Shown: piece by piece, positions 48,388 through 61,226 of the stretch
How positions within the stretch are numbered: the first letter of the stretch is position 1
Layout: the number at the start of each line of letters is the position of its first letter
NCBI RefSeq assembly: GCF_024868665.1
Contig: NC_079892.1
Span: 3,455,338 to 3,519,337 of the forward strand
DNA length: 64,000 nt
Source: Triplophysa rosa
Lineage: Eukaryota; Chordata; Actinopteri; Cypriniformes; Nemacheilidae
Direction of reading: 5' to 3'
Notes under the pieces: generated by a model
Told to the model about the DNA's origin: nothing
Databases searched by the model: none
What the model saw: the letters and a program-made list of their open reading frames with translations, nothing else
Position numbers and translations under genes: made by a program

Positions 48388-50357
48388 AAACCCGAGGTTT
48401 TCTCCTCCCCCTCCAAAAGAGAACCTGGACCACAAACTACTAACGCATGAAAAAGCAGCTGAGACAAACTTGTTTACTGTTAATGAACTGTAACTGCAGT
48501 CTTAAAGCTGACAGAGCAGATTTAACACATGGTGTGCCACAACTTTAAGAGCGGGAGGAGCCAGAGCGGAGGAAAACGTTGCGATTGGCGGAGGGCATTT
48601 GGCGGGAAGTGTTTATTGGATCATGCTGTTTTCAATATGTAGCCTCCTGGTATTTTATGCGTCTTATTAATAAAAAAAAAACATAAATGCAAAATATAAC
48701 GTGATTCCCCTTTTGAACATGAAGTCTATTTACTAACTTGTTTTAGCTTTGTAAGTCATAAGGCGTGTGGCTTGTGATGTGCAGCTACAACAGATTTGAA
48801 TTCCCCAGTCGTCGGATACTGTCACTATGGAGACCTCAAAGGTGCCTCACAGCATCTTGACACAGTCGGAAAAGCCTTTGCTTTAAAGAAGAAACCTTTG
48901 ATGTCTATATGCTGATGTGAAGGGTATTGATTAATTTCTCACAACATCTTTTATTCTGGTGTGTACGTCTGTATTGTATGTTAATGCATCTACACATATT
49001 CAGGTTGTCCTCTAAAAAAAGTGCTTGTGATGAACCGTGGGGTGTAATTTTCAATTACAGTAATTAAGGTTACAGTTTCATGCTGGTGTTTACTGTATTT
49101 TCGCTCTGCTGAGGTGTCGTGTTTTGTCATGGATGGGGATTTCTGTTGTCGGCTGTCGGATTAAAAGCCTGTGACAGCCGCTATATATATACGGTATGAT
49201 GACAGGTGATGTTGATGAGGTTTATGTTTTAGGCAGCCAAGCAGACATTAAACCTCTAACCAAACACGACACTTCAGCAGAGCAGAACTTCTGAAAGTTA
49301 ATTACAGAAAATTAATTTATGTTGGTGAATTGAACGTTTGGAGTCACTAAATGTTTCTCTTGATCTTAAAAACCTTTTGATTCGAAGGTTTGCTTTGATG
49401 TAGACATAGACATAATTGTGCAAACATATTAATTTCTTTCATTGGAGAATGGTTTCGTTTGAAAAATGTTTTTGAAATGTGTGACTTGGAGTGAATAATG
49501 AAGAAAAACTATGGGAATTTCTTTGATGTTGTTTAGAAAGCATCTCAGGGTAAGACTTAGAGAAACTGGCTGAGAAATTGAGAGAACTTTCAGAATTTGA
49601 AGGATTGTAAATATATAAACTTTTGAGTGTATACTTTTGGGAAATACTTAATTATTAAAATATTGTGACTTTGATTTTATTGACGCTAAAGGTTTCTCAT
49701 TGAAAGCAAAAGGGGTTACTAACCCTGTGGCTTTAAAATGCCAAAGGGCTTCTTTAGGCAGAGCTCTTATACCTTCATACACAGCACTATTTGACATCCT
49801 GAGAGTGAAAATGCGGAAAAAATACAAATGCTACATTTTCTGTGTATTGCATTAGTTGTCATGATTTTGATTGAGGAAGAACATATTGTATGAGACGACC
49901 ACTATCAAGCGCTCAGGATTTGATTATCGGCCTTTCAGATTCACCAGTGATTAGAAAAGTGATTCGGATGCTTCTTAGATTCATCGGTGATTAGATTCAT
50001 AAGTGATTCAGGTGGATCTCAAAGTCAGCAGTAGACCGTGTCGCCTGATTACAGCTCGTTCAGCGCCCGCTCGGGGAAAATAACCCTCACTCGGAATTAA
50101 CACTCTTCAAATGCATCTCAGAAATGAACCATTACTGCTGACACACCACACACACACTTGCTAATAATCCACCATCTGTGTGTCGAGATACGTGTGTGGC
50201 GTGAGACAGAGGGTTCTGGTGAGGTTTTCAAAGCTCAGAATTATTGGACCAGACACTTAGAGAAGTTATGAAGACGCAAGACTTGGTCTACAAGTTGCCA
50301 TCTAAATCTTTGCCGACACAAAGATTCATCACACCTTCCCATTCAACTGGGCTCATC
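47323..50357. other. No gene seen; CA microsatellite at 48329-48385
   Basis: Three kilobases without a recognisable exon or interspersed repeat except the CA run. 47850-48300 and 49030-49300 are non-repetitive with mixed composition. Confidence 0.35.
48329..48385 (+). repeat. CA microsatellite
   Basis: Uninterrupted run of about 28 CA units. Confidence 0.97.
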
Positions 50358-50624
50358 AACCATCACAGGGCTCTAGAGTGCGACCAATTTGGTCGCACAT
50401 GCGACCTTATTTCTCAATGGTGCGACTAAGTAAAATCTGAGGTCGCACCGGTGCGACCAGCCGTTCGAGGGAGAAAAAAAGTCTCCGCAACTCTGAAAGT
50501 CTCCCTGTGATTCAACAACAGACACATATTAGGCCCATATCGTGGTCTAAACCAATCAGAGATAGTGAAGGGCGGGCCCCCCTCTGATTGGCCGTGGTCC
50601 AGATTTTCCTGTACGTGTGTGTAC

Positions 50625-51752
50625 CAGAGGTCACGTTAAACGAAAATTCTCTGTCATTGACAAAAAATGTTTACCAGTGACGGAAAAATCTGAAGGCCGT
50701 CCGTCCGTCTGTCATTTTGACGGATTACAATGAGGGCAATTTGTAACTCCTCGTTTCCCTTCATTAGAGCGTGATATGCTCGCGAAGGGACGTGCGTGTT
50801 TTCACATGTCATTGTTACCAACTAGACATATGTGATGCGATCTGGGAAAACCCGTCGGATGTCGCGCTGAGACGCAGGAAAGACACTTCACCTATCAAAG
50901 TAAACCACATAACATGAAGAATGAAGGAGTATCAATGCACATTTCCCGCCAGTCCTGTGTAAACTTCGGCATGCAAAGTTTTTTATACAATGTTTTTGTG
51001 AGATGACAGAGCTTCCCGTCTGCAGCACCGGGAGTTATCCGATCGCAAAACATACAAGGGATGATCAAAAGTCCAGACACCATGCACATGATAAAAAAGG
51101 TAAAACTTGCTTCACTGCTTATTAGTTGTTGTCCGTAATGTTTGCTAGTCTTTAAGTGTGCCCTGCACCATTTTCCTCACTTTCGTCTTATTCAAACAGT
51201 TTTGTACAGTATTTTTATAGACTTCTACACTGGGAAATTGTTTTTTATTAAATTGTTATTAGAGTAAGTCTTTTACTACTCTAAAGTGACTTTTACTTTT
51301 CATCACTTAACTTTAAACCCGTTTTCCTCCAAATTCCATTCCTGAAAATCCTAGCGCTTCAGCCGACCTCAGCCATAACTTTTGTTCCATACACAAGGTA
51401 TGAGCAAAATAAAAACTGATTTGGAAAGGGCTTGAATATGGTATCAAAAACTGTAATATATAAATTTGCACCATGTGTTGGGTTTTCCCAGATCGAATCA
51501 CATATGAACATAAACATTAAAACATTAAATATATAGATGAATATAAACAACAACGGCTTTATTGGGCATTCAGTTGTATTAAAATACAACAAGTTCCGAG
51601 ACGCAAGTACAGCGTGATGACATCACGAACATACTAATTACCACCTAACGCCACCTTGCACCATAGTGACGGGTAATAATAGATTATGACGGATTTTTTA
51701 CGACCCTGTCAGTCAAAATGACGGACAATAAAAAAGTCTAGCGCAACCTCTG
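50625..51752. mobile_element. Nested non-autonomous hAT with perfect 8-bp duplication
   Basis: CAGAGGTCACGTTAAACG at the left and CTAGCGCAACCTCTG at the right are imperfect inverted ends. Identical octamers GTGTGTAC lie at 50617-50624 and 51753-51760. ATTTTGACGGA-type words recur near both ends. No transposase frame in 1128 bp. Confidence 0.85.
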
Positions 51753-51856
51753 GTGTGTACGTGTGAAAATGTGTGTGCTGCAGTCAGACAGAGAGGTGAG
51801 GAGCCTATAGGCCCGTCAGTTAAATAGAGTGGATGTAGCGCGGATGATGAGAGAAG

Positions 51857-51901
51857 ATGAAAAGAACGATTGACAACTTTTTCGTGAATAATGTAAGTTA
51901 A
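51857..51901 (+). pseudogene. hAT transposase first-exon remnant
   Basis: The frame reads MKRTIDNFFVNNVS and stops. A GTAAGT lies at 51893-51898, so an exon ending in FFVNN is plausible, joined originally to a second exon now deleted. The start resembles DUF4371-type hAT proteins as I remember them. It ends before any BED finger or catalytic domain. Confidence 0.45.
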
Positions 51902-52281
51902 GGCCTGTCATAAGCAATGCTCTGACACGGAGCCATCAACCTCCCAGGTTATGTCAAGCCCTGGTCCATTTATCTTGAGATGTTTTAAGTTTCAGTTCAG
52001 TGAAGCACTTTAAGCAGCAACACTTTTTCAGTAAGTTACCTTTCTTGTAGAATTGTGCTTCAAATAAAGAACTTTATGTTGACCAGATTGTTAGTTAATC
52101 ATTTACAAGTCAATTTTGCCTATATGGACAGCGATTAAAAAAAAAGTGAACTGGTAAAACTGCGGTGTTAAATGCGATGCGGTCGAAAATTTTGGTGCAC
52201 CTAACTTTTGTGCTGGTGCACCTAAGAAAAAAAGTTAGGCGCACCAGTGCAACCAGTGCAAAAAGTTAGTCTAGAGCCCTG

Positions 52282-52654
52282 CATCACATCTTCCAGAACG
52301 GCCATCCCAAAAAGGTCAAAAATCCCTCTCACGTACCGGTTCAACATTTGTGGAAAGATCTGCCCGCTGCTACAAGATCAGCAGATTCTGTAGCCATCTT
52401 TAAGAATCGTCTGAAAACACATCTCTTCCGTAAGCACCTGACCGATCAGTTCTGACTTCTATATCTTTTCTACTCTTTAAAAAAAAACTTTATCTCTGTA
52501 TACTGTGGTGGGATATATGAGACAAGTTTTTTTTTAAATTGCACTTATGCTTTTTGTTGTCCTTATGTTGTTCCAATTGCTTCTATTGTTTCCCTCATCT
52601 GTAAGTCGCTCTGGATAAAAGCGTCTGCTAAATGACTAAATGTAAATGTAAAGC
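52282..52654 (+). mobile_element. L2-type LINE 3' end, second copy
   Basis: Downstream of the hAT element the reverse-transcriptase C-terminus remnant reads, with frame damage, LPAATRSADSVAIFKNRLKT then HLFRKHLTDQF and a stop. The 3' UTR and tail match 7888-8236 closely. It keeps the RLKTHLFR segment that the first copy lacks. Confidence 0.7.
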
Positions 52655-55600
52655 AGCCTTCAACCTTTTATGGAGCTGAATATTTACTTTAGGAAATAGT
52701 CACACTGTTATACTTTGACTGTTTGTTTGAATAGAGTTTGGTTTTGTTTTATCCATAAAGGATACATGCAGTGCTACCTTATTCAGCTAAAGCAAGGCAT
52801 CTTGCATGCTTAGCGTTTTGAACAGCCTTCACATCAGGCGTCCACCTAGGGTGCCTTAAAATGCAGCACGCTAGGTTTTGTAAAAGAGCAACCGTGTTTG
52901 CAGTAATGATACTCTGTGTGGGCCCTTCAGTGCACCTGTGATCTTGTTTATTTCTGGTAATGAAACGAGAGAAACTGTGTGATCTCTCTCTCTCTTTCCA
53001 TTTCTCTTCCTGTGTGTGTCTCTCTCTCCTGTCTTGTCACTGATGAATGGAAAGACAGCTCTTAATTAGATTGTTTTACATTGTATTTCTGATGTGGGAC
53101 TAATTAAACTCCTACAGTAGGACGTTTCTCATTTTGAGTGCAGGTGAAACAAGGTATAACCCTTTTTACAGTAAAGGCTTAAATGGATCATTTATAAAAA
53201 AAAATGTAAACATGGTAACCTTCAGGATATCATAACCCTATCAAACGATTAGTAAAATGTCACTAAATAATGTAAAATAAAAAAACATCAAGTACTTGAA
53301 AACCAATCTTTAAACAAATAAATAATCTTAATCCTTTTAAATTGGCCTTAAATACAACAATAAAAATATATTATCATTCCTTTAATACCACTATAAAGCC
53401 AGATAAACATGCTTCTTTCATGGTTTTCTTTGCATGACCTCTCACAGCAGAGACGCTGTCTTTGGTGCTGAATGGTTTGCGTGTCGCTGTCCGTGGTCCT
53501 GAAATGCTTTGTGCCGCTTTGTGAGATCTCGACACGTCTTTGATGAAGCTCTCTGTGAATACTGTGCAGAAATACAAGAGTTTGTGTCCAGATCTTGAGC
53601 GTAATGAAAGCATCGTGGGTTTCGGTGTTTGTGTAAGCGGTTAAATGTGGTCTGCAGGTGATTGCGAGGCCTTGAGTTTGATTGCAGGTAATTGTGGGAA
53701 ATCAGCAGCGTGTGATGTAATCAGCGCAGCTTTAATAAGACACCTTTCATTTCCTGAGTGTTTGCTGTTCACCTGAAGTCTGTAGTCAAAAACAACTTCA
53801 CATTTGCTCAGATGTTTATGTTGATTGTGTGAGTCCTGGAGATGGATGGATTTGATAGTGTGCGATTGTAGGTCACAGAAAAAGTGAAAGAATAGGATGG
53901 CCAAGCAGTAGAGCTTTGTGTTAGCAGGTAATGGCTTTGATTTGCAGGTAACACGCATACTGATAAACTCTACAATTGCTTTAGGTTAAAGCAAAATGCA
54001 CACATTTAAATGTCGATTATTTGATGGTTTGGTCTGATACATTTTCAAGGGGAGACACACAATTCGCAACTGTGTAAGCTCCACACACATCTCTCTTTAA
54101 TTTTTCTGTCATTCTCTCTTAATGTCCTAAAGGCAAAGCTATAAATACCACAGAGTCACCTGTGTTCCAGTTGTGCCCTGGTGCATGCTGGGAGCTGAGA
54201 GTGACAGCAAATATGTGGAGATCATCTGTCAAGTTGCTGGAGGGAAATTTCATGTGGCCTCTCTCCTCTCCTCTGCGCTCTCCTCTCTCCTCTTTCCTCC
54301 CCTCTCCTCCTTTCCCGGCAGCTCACCTCACAAAGCGCTAAACATAGACGAGCATATGTTCACCTTCTCCCTCTGACCTCAGGAGGAAGTGTGAAATGCT
54401 GGTGGAGAAAGAGCGACGATGAGGGAGGCAGACTGCAGATGTTTCTCCGCATGTACCTGAATGAGATCTCTGGGCTTGCTGAATCAAGAAACTCGCACGT
54501 AGGAGCTGAAAATCTGACCAAGCAGGTTTTGGACGCTCATGTCATGTGATTATTAGGAGTCTGTGTTTTCAGAAGTGTTGTGGTGGTTGAAATTACACTT
54601 GAGGCTTTAATGGAGTATAAAATATATTTTCAGAAGTTTTAATAAATGGTGTCGGAATATAGTCCACAGGTCAAACTTTGCACTATACAATGTGTATTGC
54701 ATCTTTGTTGTGATTTTGGGAACCCGTTGTCACTATATTTACACTTATATGTTACACTTAAAACTATATGCTGTCGTTTTATGTAATTGTGTAACGTAAA
54801 AATATTTCTAAACATCTCGTTTGAAATGACATGAACGATGAGTAAACATTGTATTTTTTATTATTTTTAATGCTTAGCGTTTTGCATTTTTACAGGCTAT
54901 CTAGGCTTGAAATTTAGTTTAATGTGGTTTATATAAAGACTATAAAGTTGTGATAAGAAGTCTTTTTTCTGTCCAATTTCAAATACTTGGAGTCAAATGT
55001 TTTGGTGATTCATCTCGGAGCAGACTTGTTTAGGTCAAGGCTAATTTCTTAATTTTTTAAAACGCCTTTGGAAAAATGAATGCATGGATTTTTTTAGAGA
55101 CAAAGCTACAGAGGTCACAGTTGCAGTGATTTGTAAGAGTTGCATCAGGCTTCTAGTTAATGAACGGATTATTTCATATCGTCTGTGTAATTTATCTTAA
55201 TCACTAGTTTCTGGCGAGCATGAATGACGCCGCTGTGTGCCGGAGGTCTCGCTGAAAGACACGACTGATGTTTAGGGGGACGTTCAGCTGCCTTTATTGG
55301 TCAAAGACGCCATTCATGCCCATGTTCCGTGCAAAAACCCACTGACGTCCCCTGAACAAACTACAGCCTCATTCTGAGCATGCACGCCGTGAACATTAGC
55401 GGAGTTCTGGTCTGAACTTGTTAACGCTTCGAATCGGTCTGTTGGATAATAATGAAAAATGACTGTAATCACGGTGCGCGGGCGGCGCTCGAAATCATCA
55501 TTTAACTCCCGCCCGCGACGCTAGATTTGATTACAAAGCGTCTTTCCGGTTTTCTTCAAACCTGACGGTGGCTTAAGGGTGGTATTAGCCCTTGACTAAA

Positions 55601-56269
55601 GCCATTGTCCAGAACCTTTGCTTTTTTTAATGAAATATATTGACCTGCGTTAAATAGATCTTTGTGCTTTTTTCAATGAGCGTAATATTTCACAAAATCC
55701 ACTGATAAAAAACATATCACCGCTAGCCCATAATTGAACTACATTTCATTTATTCGTCGGTCTGCGTGTAACTTATCTCTATTACGGCAAAGCTGTCCGC
55801 CGTGATTACTACCTTACGTGCTGGACTTTATCTCGTGCCCCACATACTAATAGAATTATCCATCATTTCATTGAGAGGCGTTACACGTAAAGTCATAAAT
55901 GAGGAAATAATGTCATTAACTTCCACTAGTAGGGTTTGATTGCTAGAAAACCTTAAGAGCTTTACATTTCTAATTAAGTTTACTGTAATTGAATAACACA
56001 CGCAAAAAAACAAACAAACCTCTGGTAAATGATATTAGTGTTGGCAAACCAGTCGTGCATAAAAATCCCTCGTATTATTTTTTCATATTGTTCTGCATAA
56101 TTACACTGTTCAGAGGTTGTTCTTCTGGGGTATTTAATTGAGTTGTTGAGCAAGTGAGTTAATCGAGTTCTCACCAATGTTTTGTTAAAGTATCAATTTT
56201 AAAGTATTCATTTTCTTTTAGACGTGTTTAGCATTGGAAAAGAGAATTTGATTTTGATGTGAATTCGTG
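52655..56269. other. No gene seen; candidate conserved non-coding DNA at 55440-55930
   Basis: TC-rich low complexity at 52986-53030 and 54255-54310. 55440-55600 has GCGCGGGCGG against CCCGCCCGCG (short inverted pair) and TTTGATTACAAAGCG. 55725-55930 is non-repetitive, with many TAATTG/CTAATAG-type cores. No exon recognised. Confidence 0.3.
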
Positions 56270-56274
56270 TTACT

Positions 56275-56416
56275 GTAGTTTAGTTGGTAGAGTGTCGCCG
56301 TTGAGTTGGCGTTGTGTTAGCTGCGCAAAGGTTGTGGGTTTGATTCCCATCGATCACACATTCTGATAAAATCACAAATAAGTCACTTTAGATAAAAGCA
56401 TCTGCATAAATGTAAT
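56275..56416 (+). mobile_element. tRNA-derived SINE with L2-type tail
   Basis: The A-box-like TAGTTGGTAGAGTG (56281-56294) and B box GGTTTGATTCC (56337-56347) keep tRNA spacing. The tail AAGTCACTTTAGATAAAAGC and ATCTGCATAAATG is a decayed form of the tail seen on the L2 copies, so it was probably mobilised by L2 proteins. Confidence 0.75.
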
Positions 56417-56426
56417 TTTGTTGACC

Positions 56427-56500
56427 CTTCTGTGGGGGAATTCACATAGGTTTACAACGACACGAGAGTAAGTAAATGACAGAAATGTTCATTTTTGCCC
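56427..56500 (+). mobile_element. Angel-type right-end fragment
   Basis: GGTTTACAACGACACGAGAG, TAAGTAAATGACAG and GTTCATTTTTGCCC correspond to the last third of the family. Confidence 0.5.
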
Positions 56501-58312
56501 ATTCCTTACACATATCCTCCTGCTTGGCAAGCGCTGTTATTTCCTCCAGGAAATCTAGTTTAATTTCAAGTGTAAACAGAAGAGCATTAATGAGAGATTG
56601 ATGGAAACCTCAATTGAGTCATTTCTTCAGTAAAGTACAAAGAAGCTCTTGGCATTTCTAGACTCGGAGTAGATGATCTTTCCATCAGTCATGCTTGGTT
56701 TAAGCCGGACAATGGGAAAGAGAGAGAAAGATTTCCCTCCGGAACGCAATAAAGATACAGACGGGCCGCCAGCAGTTCACGAATGAACGGCGTCCGTGCC
56801 GCAGGTGGTAAGAGCCACTAAAGTCTTCATTGTCTCTGTAAGGGCTGGTAATAATGCGCCTGACCGTGAATTATGATTGCTATCAGGGCTTTTACATCCA
56901 TGCGAGTGCCATGAGCGGAGTTACTGGGGTATGAACTTTACAGCTGGGGTTTAATGCTAGAACTGTAAGAATGACTAACAGGTCGGCAATGAAACGGTCC
57001 TCTTGTGACCTCAGGGGGGGTCTGTGTAGTGTGAAAACCCGTCAATAGCCTGGGTTGTATTTTACTTGAAAAACAAAAGAAAGATAAACATATTTGGTGA
57101 AAAAGTTGTTTTTTATTTTAGAGTGAAATGTTAATTGGATAATTGGGGTTTGTAAAATTTATCTGGGAATATCTGATGCAATTTTTTCTGGGCATCTCTC
57201 TTTTTCCCTCTTTTACTCCTGCTCTCTCTTTCTTTTGCTCTCTCTCTCTCTCGATTCTCTCTCTCTCGATTCTCGATGTGCAGCTGTAGTCTCCAGTTTG
57301 TCCTCCTCTGATCTGTGTCTCTGTTCCAACAGTTGTTCCCACCTCTGAATGTTTGGCCGTCACCGTCATGCCCTCGCACCCACGCTGTGTTCCTCGGGCT
57401 GAATGTGTTCTCTGTGCCTTTTTGCTGGTCCCTGCTTCTTTGTGGGCAGTGATGTGTTTTAAATGTCCTCTGTGTTCCGGTAATGAGGAGGTTTCATGAT
57501 TACATTTACAATAATTGTCACGAAACCTGTGAGCAAACCTGTGAAAAAATTTGAAATAGTTTAAAAAAAAAAGAAAAATAAACCTTGTAGGGTCAGGAAT
57601 ATATTTTTTGTATTGTGGCATTTTTTTAATTGCACAAACACATTTCATCGAGAATTGGCATTAATGTAAAGAAAAAAATAAGTATTCTTTGAAGTGTAAA
57701 TTATAGGCAGGTTTCATCTTATATAGGTTATTAGGCTACCCATAGGATGTTTATGGTTGCTACGCAACTTGGCACATTAATGTAAAATATAAAAAATCTG
57801 TCTCTTCCTGTCAAAATTTTACATAAAGTAATTAGTTTCATAAAGTGTCTTTTGCAGTATTACCTTTGATAGTAATTCTGAGTTGTAAAACGCTAAACAG
57901 CGGTGTGCAGGGACGGTCTCTGATCGACGCCCGAGGATCATTCCATCTCCAAACCGACTCTAAAGTGGCTGGACTCCCACAGAGAAAGATGTTCCTGCAG
58001 GCTAATACTCCATCTGTCTCAGCTGAACACCCCCTATTTCTCACTCTTTTACTGCTCTGTGCACTTGCTTTTGTCCTGCGAAGCTCGAATTCTGTGTGAT
58101 TTTGTACATGTGGCGCATTATGGGAAGGTGCTGTGATGTGGGGCGGCAGAAGAACCAAACTCATTTGCGTTTTCATGAGATTTGTTTCAAATATAAATAA
58201 TTCTTAAAGGAAAAAACGCAATATCTAAAACCGTTTAATTAAACATAGTTATGAATCTATATTCGGATAGGACGAGTTGATATCCGCACATCATTATTAA
58301 TGTCGCTGTATA
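56501..58312. other. No gene seen
   Basis: TC-rich low complexity at 57220-57275 inflates the 176-codon minus-strand frame 57118-57648 with E/R repeats. 56810-56950 is non-repetitive and could be conserved non-coding DNA. Confidence 0.35.
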
Positions 58313-58320
58313 CCTTAAAC

Positions 58321-58617
58321 CAGTGGTTCTCAAACTTTTTCGTTGTAAGGCCCCCTTTGTGTTAAGTGCATCGCTTTGCGGTCCCCCATATAAAGACGTA
58401 TAATCTTAAACTTAGAATTTTTATTAAACCAGAAACATTCAGTTATACAATGCTGGAACCTCAATTCTTTTGGTTGGTGGTGTCATTTTTCTGATGTTTG
58501 ATTGCATAAAATCTATGATAAATTTCTATATTTCATATAATGCCACAAAATCTGTGGCCCCCCTGGATCCATCTTGGGTCCCCCAGGGGGCCACGGCCCC
58601 CAGTTTGAGAACCACTG
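58321..58617. mobile_element. Charlie-type hAT MITE with perfect 8-bp duplication
   Basis: CAGTGGTTCTCAAACTTTTT at the left and CAGTTTGAGAACCACTG at the right. Identical octamers CCTTAAAC at 58313-58320 and 58618-58625. The ends match the Charlie group of hAT elements common in vertebrates. 297 bp, non-autonomous. Confidence 0.9.
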
Positions 58618-58625
58618 CCTTAAAC

Positions 58626-60470
58626 CTTGTGCCGTCATTGGAATTGTCTGGATTTATAGCAGCAATAATTCAGATTAGTAGGAAGTTGCTGTGTTTAATA
58701 ATCTTTGATTGTTATGTTGTTTGGCAGCTTTTAACAGCCTCCGTTTATGGCTTCAATGTCGTGAACGACAACATCCAAAATGAGTTATAATTTCATAAGG
58801 AAATTCAATTTTAATGTATACAGATCAATGTAAAATGTAACACTTTACAAACACTAGTTACACTCGGGCTATGTCAAAAAATCCCATATCGTCTACACTG
58901 TATAGTACGCAAGATTACGTTTAAGATATCCCTAAACATAATATGCGAAGTATGCAAACGTTGAACGCTAAAGATTTCCAGGTTGGTTTTCATAGCAGGA
59001 TTCTTTATTACAATACCCACGAAAGGAAAGAATGGTTCGTTCTGATTTTTTACAAAACAAGCGTTAACTTGTAACGCGAAGTTTGATTTAGATTTGGGTG
59101 TCTGTGATTGCACATGCTGCTTATTCTTACACGCTCTCCTAAACTCGAGTGGGACTTTCTTCGAAAACTACTTCGACTGGAGTTGTGCAAACACAGGGTT
59201 CTCCAGGGCCGGAGATGTTTGGAGCGTTAGAGATTTCGGAGGGTCTGTGCTGATGTTTCAGCTGAAGGGATTTCTGGGTGGAAAAGACTCTTGTGTCCTC
59301 GGGCTTCTTTATTTATTCATGTCAGTCTGATCCCGCAGCTTAGGCTGACGATGCTGAAGGGAAGAGAAGTGGGCCAAAAGAGCTTTCATTAAAACCGGCC
59401 CAGTGCCGAGTCCTATTCACAGAGTCTCAAATGCTTATCGAGTAACGCCTAAACAGTGCATGCATCACATTATCACGTTTCACATATGAAGATGTTTCTG
59501 CAGCTCGAAAACTCGTTGGAATTTTAATATGAATTTTAGTGAAATCCTGGTGGTGTCCAATGTGAAGTTATTTGTTTGGTTCATGAATCTTTAATGTTGG
59601 ATGCCGTCAGGGCTCTACTGTACTGTATTGTACTGTATTTCACTTGTTTCGATTTAGGTATGAGTCTTGATGTTGGAAAGGTGCTCTGACGTATCCGCCA
59701 CAACCCAACTGGCCTGCAAGGAACGAAATCGCATTTGTGCCATTTTTGCATAATTCCTTTAGTGAATCGGGCGCTAAAACAAAACAGACACGGTGCACAC
59801 AAACAAAACTATCAGCGCAATTCATTTTGGTTAAATCCTCCCCTACGATTTTGCTAATTTCTCGCCGTGCTCCCAGCTCATGTGATTTATGGATTTCTCC
59901 GGGCACTGCGAATCTCGTGTTCAGAAACAGAGTTAGCTGTTATCGTTCCCATATTTCAGACCTGGTGAGTCTATCCAAAAAGCCCCAAGATAGACTGAAT
60001 AAAGATTCAATCCAGCCGATTGTCTCAGAAAAGCCTGAATTAATTTGAGGAGGAACGACGCCGTAGCACCTCAGAGCTCCAAATGCAAATGAATCTGCTG
60101 GTAAATTCTCATCATGAGTCATCAAGGTCAGCGGCGAACGCTTTATTAGATATTGTGCCGCATTTTAATGCGATTTTCTGTTTGTTGTGCTGTAGAGTGA
60201 CGGAGATCCTCATCAGGATACTGAGAGCGATGTTTGACGCTTGTATTTATCTAAAGCACATCACTGCTTACATCACTAACACAGGCATCTACCCTATTAT
60301 ACAGCATTAGTCTAAATCTTCATTACCTCAAAGTAACTTTATTGTGAATGCTTGCTTGAGGCACTCTTTTATCAGATTTCTGCAGTCTAAGGAGACTTTA
60401 AGAACCCTTTTATCTTGAGTCTAGAACTGCCAAGTGCTTAATGGAGATACTAGGATATTTGATTTTACTT
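58626..60470. other. No gene seen; candidate conserved non-coding DNA at 59860-60060
   Basis: 59640-60130 has overlapping frames on both strands up to 103 codons but no recognisable domain. The sequence is non-repetitive and may be conserved non-coding DNA. Confidence 0.3.
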
Positions 60471-60800
60471 TTAAAGTCCCCATGAAATCAAAAAATTTGG
60501 GGGGGGGCTTTTAGTGTGAATATGTTAGTCTTAGGATGTCTGTAAACTCGTGTGCTCCAAAACATTGACCAAATTCACATTCACAAGATATAAGCGTTAT
60601 CTCATCCACCGACACAACTCAACAATTTTTATGATGTCATTCTGCAAGTTTCAAGCTTCGATGTCAACTAATAGCTAATGGCTATTTTTTCAAATCGTTC
60701 AATTAAAACGTATAGACAGTTTCCACAGCAACAACATAAACAAATGTTACGTGCCCCAAACTTCCGGTAGTACTCCGCAAAGTATTAAAAACTTTTGAGT
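60471..60800 (+). repeat. AAAGTCCC-type repeat start
   Basis: TTTTAAAGTCCCCATGAAAT opens it, like 32330. It diverges soon afterwards and ends near CAAACTTCCGGTAGT. A G-run of 9 lies at 60499-60507. Confidence 0.4.
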
Positions 60801-60949
60801 AGTTTTAATGTAATTTAATACAATTAATACATTATAAAATATGAGTATAAGTTAAATATAAAATAAATTGTTATAATATAATCAAACACAGACCGGACGT
60901 TAAGTTCAGGCCAGGCGTGGGGGTCGGATCGAACCGTCTGTAAGGTCTG

Positions 60950-61226
60950 CTCGATTTTGAGAAAAATGATACCCATTATTATTTTGCCCGTTGTTGAGAT
61001 CACGATTATTTAACACGTTTACCCATTGATTTAACTTAATAACAAATAATAAAATCTAAATAGATAAAGCATGAATGCGTACATTCAAATAAATAATATA
61101 AAAACAATCAAAAGAAACGAGAACAAGAAATGAGATAAAACAGAATGCCGCACAATTGTTTTCATAATTGTTGGAAACCAAAATTGAAATTGAAGATCAT
61201 TTACGATTGATTGAACAACCCTACAA
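60950..61226 (-). repeat. hAT-like remnant with AGGGTTGTTCAATC end
   Basis: On the minus strand, AGGGTTGTTCAATCAATCGT, then TTCAATTTTGGTTTCCAACA. The other end is not clear. Confidence 0.4.

Larger units (their letters stand above)
50366..52281 (+). mobile_element. hAT element with a 5' transposase exon remnant
   Basis: Ends CAGGGCTCTAGA and TCTAGAGCCCTG are inverted. Subterminal GGTCGCAC/GTGCGACC words (50376-50455) and GGTGCACCTAA words (52190-52250) are plausible transposase sites. At 51857 an ATG opens MKRTIDNFFVNNVS followed by a stop, with a splice-donor-like GTAAGT inside; this resembles the start of BED/DUF4371-type hAT transposases. The catalytic part is absent, so it is a deletion derivative. 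CATCACA occurs at both flanks, but the phase does not give a clean 8-bp duplication. Confidence 0.75.

Noticed and set aside
56281..56353. Functional tRNA gene
   Set aside because: A- and B-box-like segments are present, but the cloverleaf is not maintained and a SINE tail follows directly.
57118..57648. 176-codon minus-strand frame
   Set aside because: Much of it is E/R-rich sequence from a TC microsatellite; a second frame is open over the same region.
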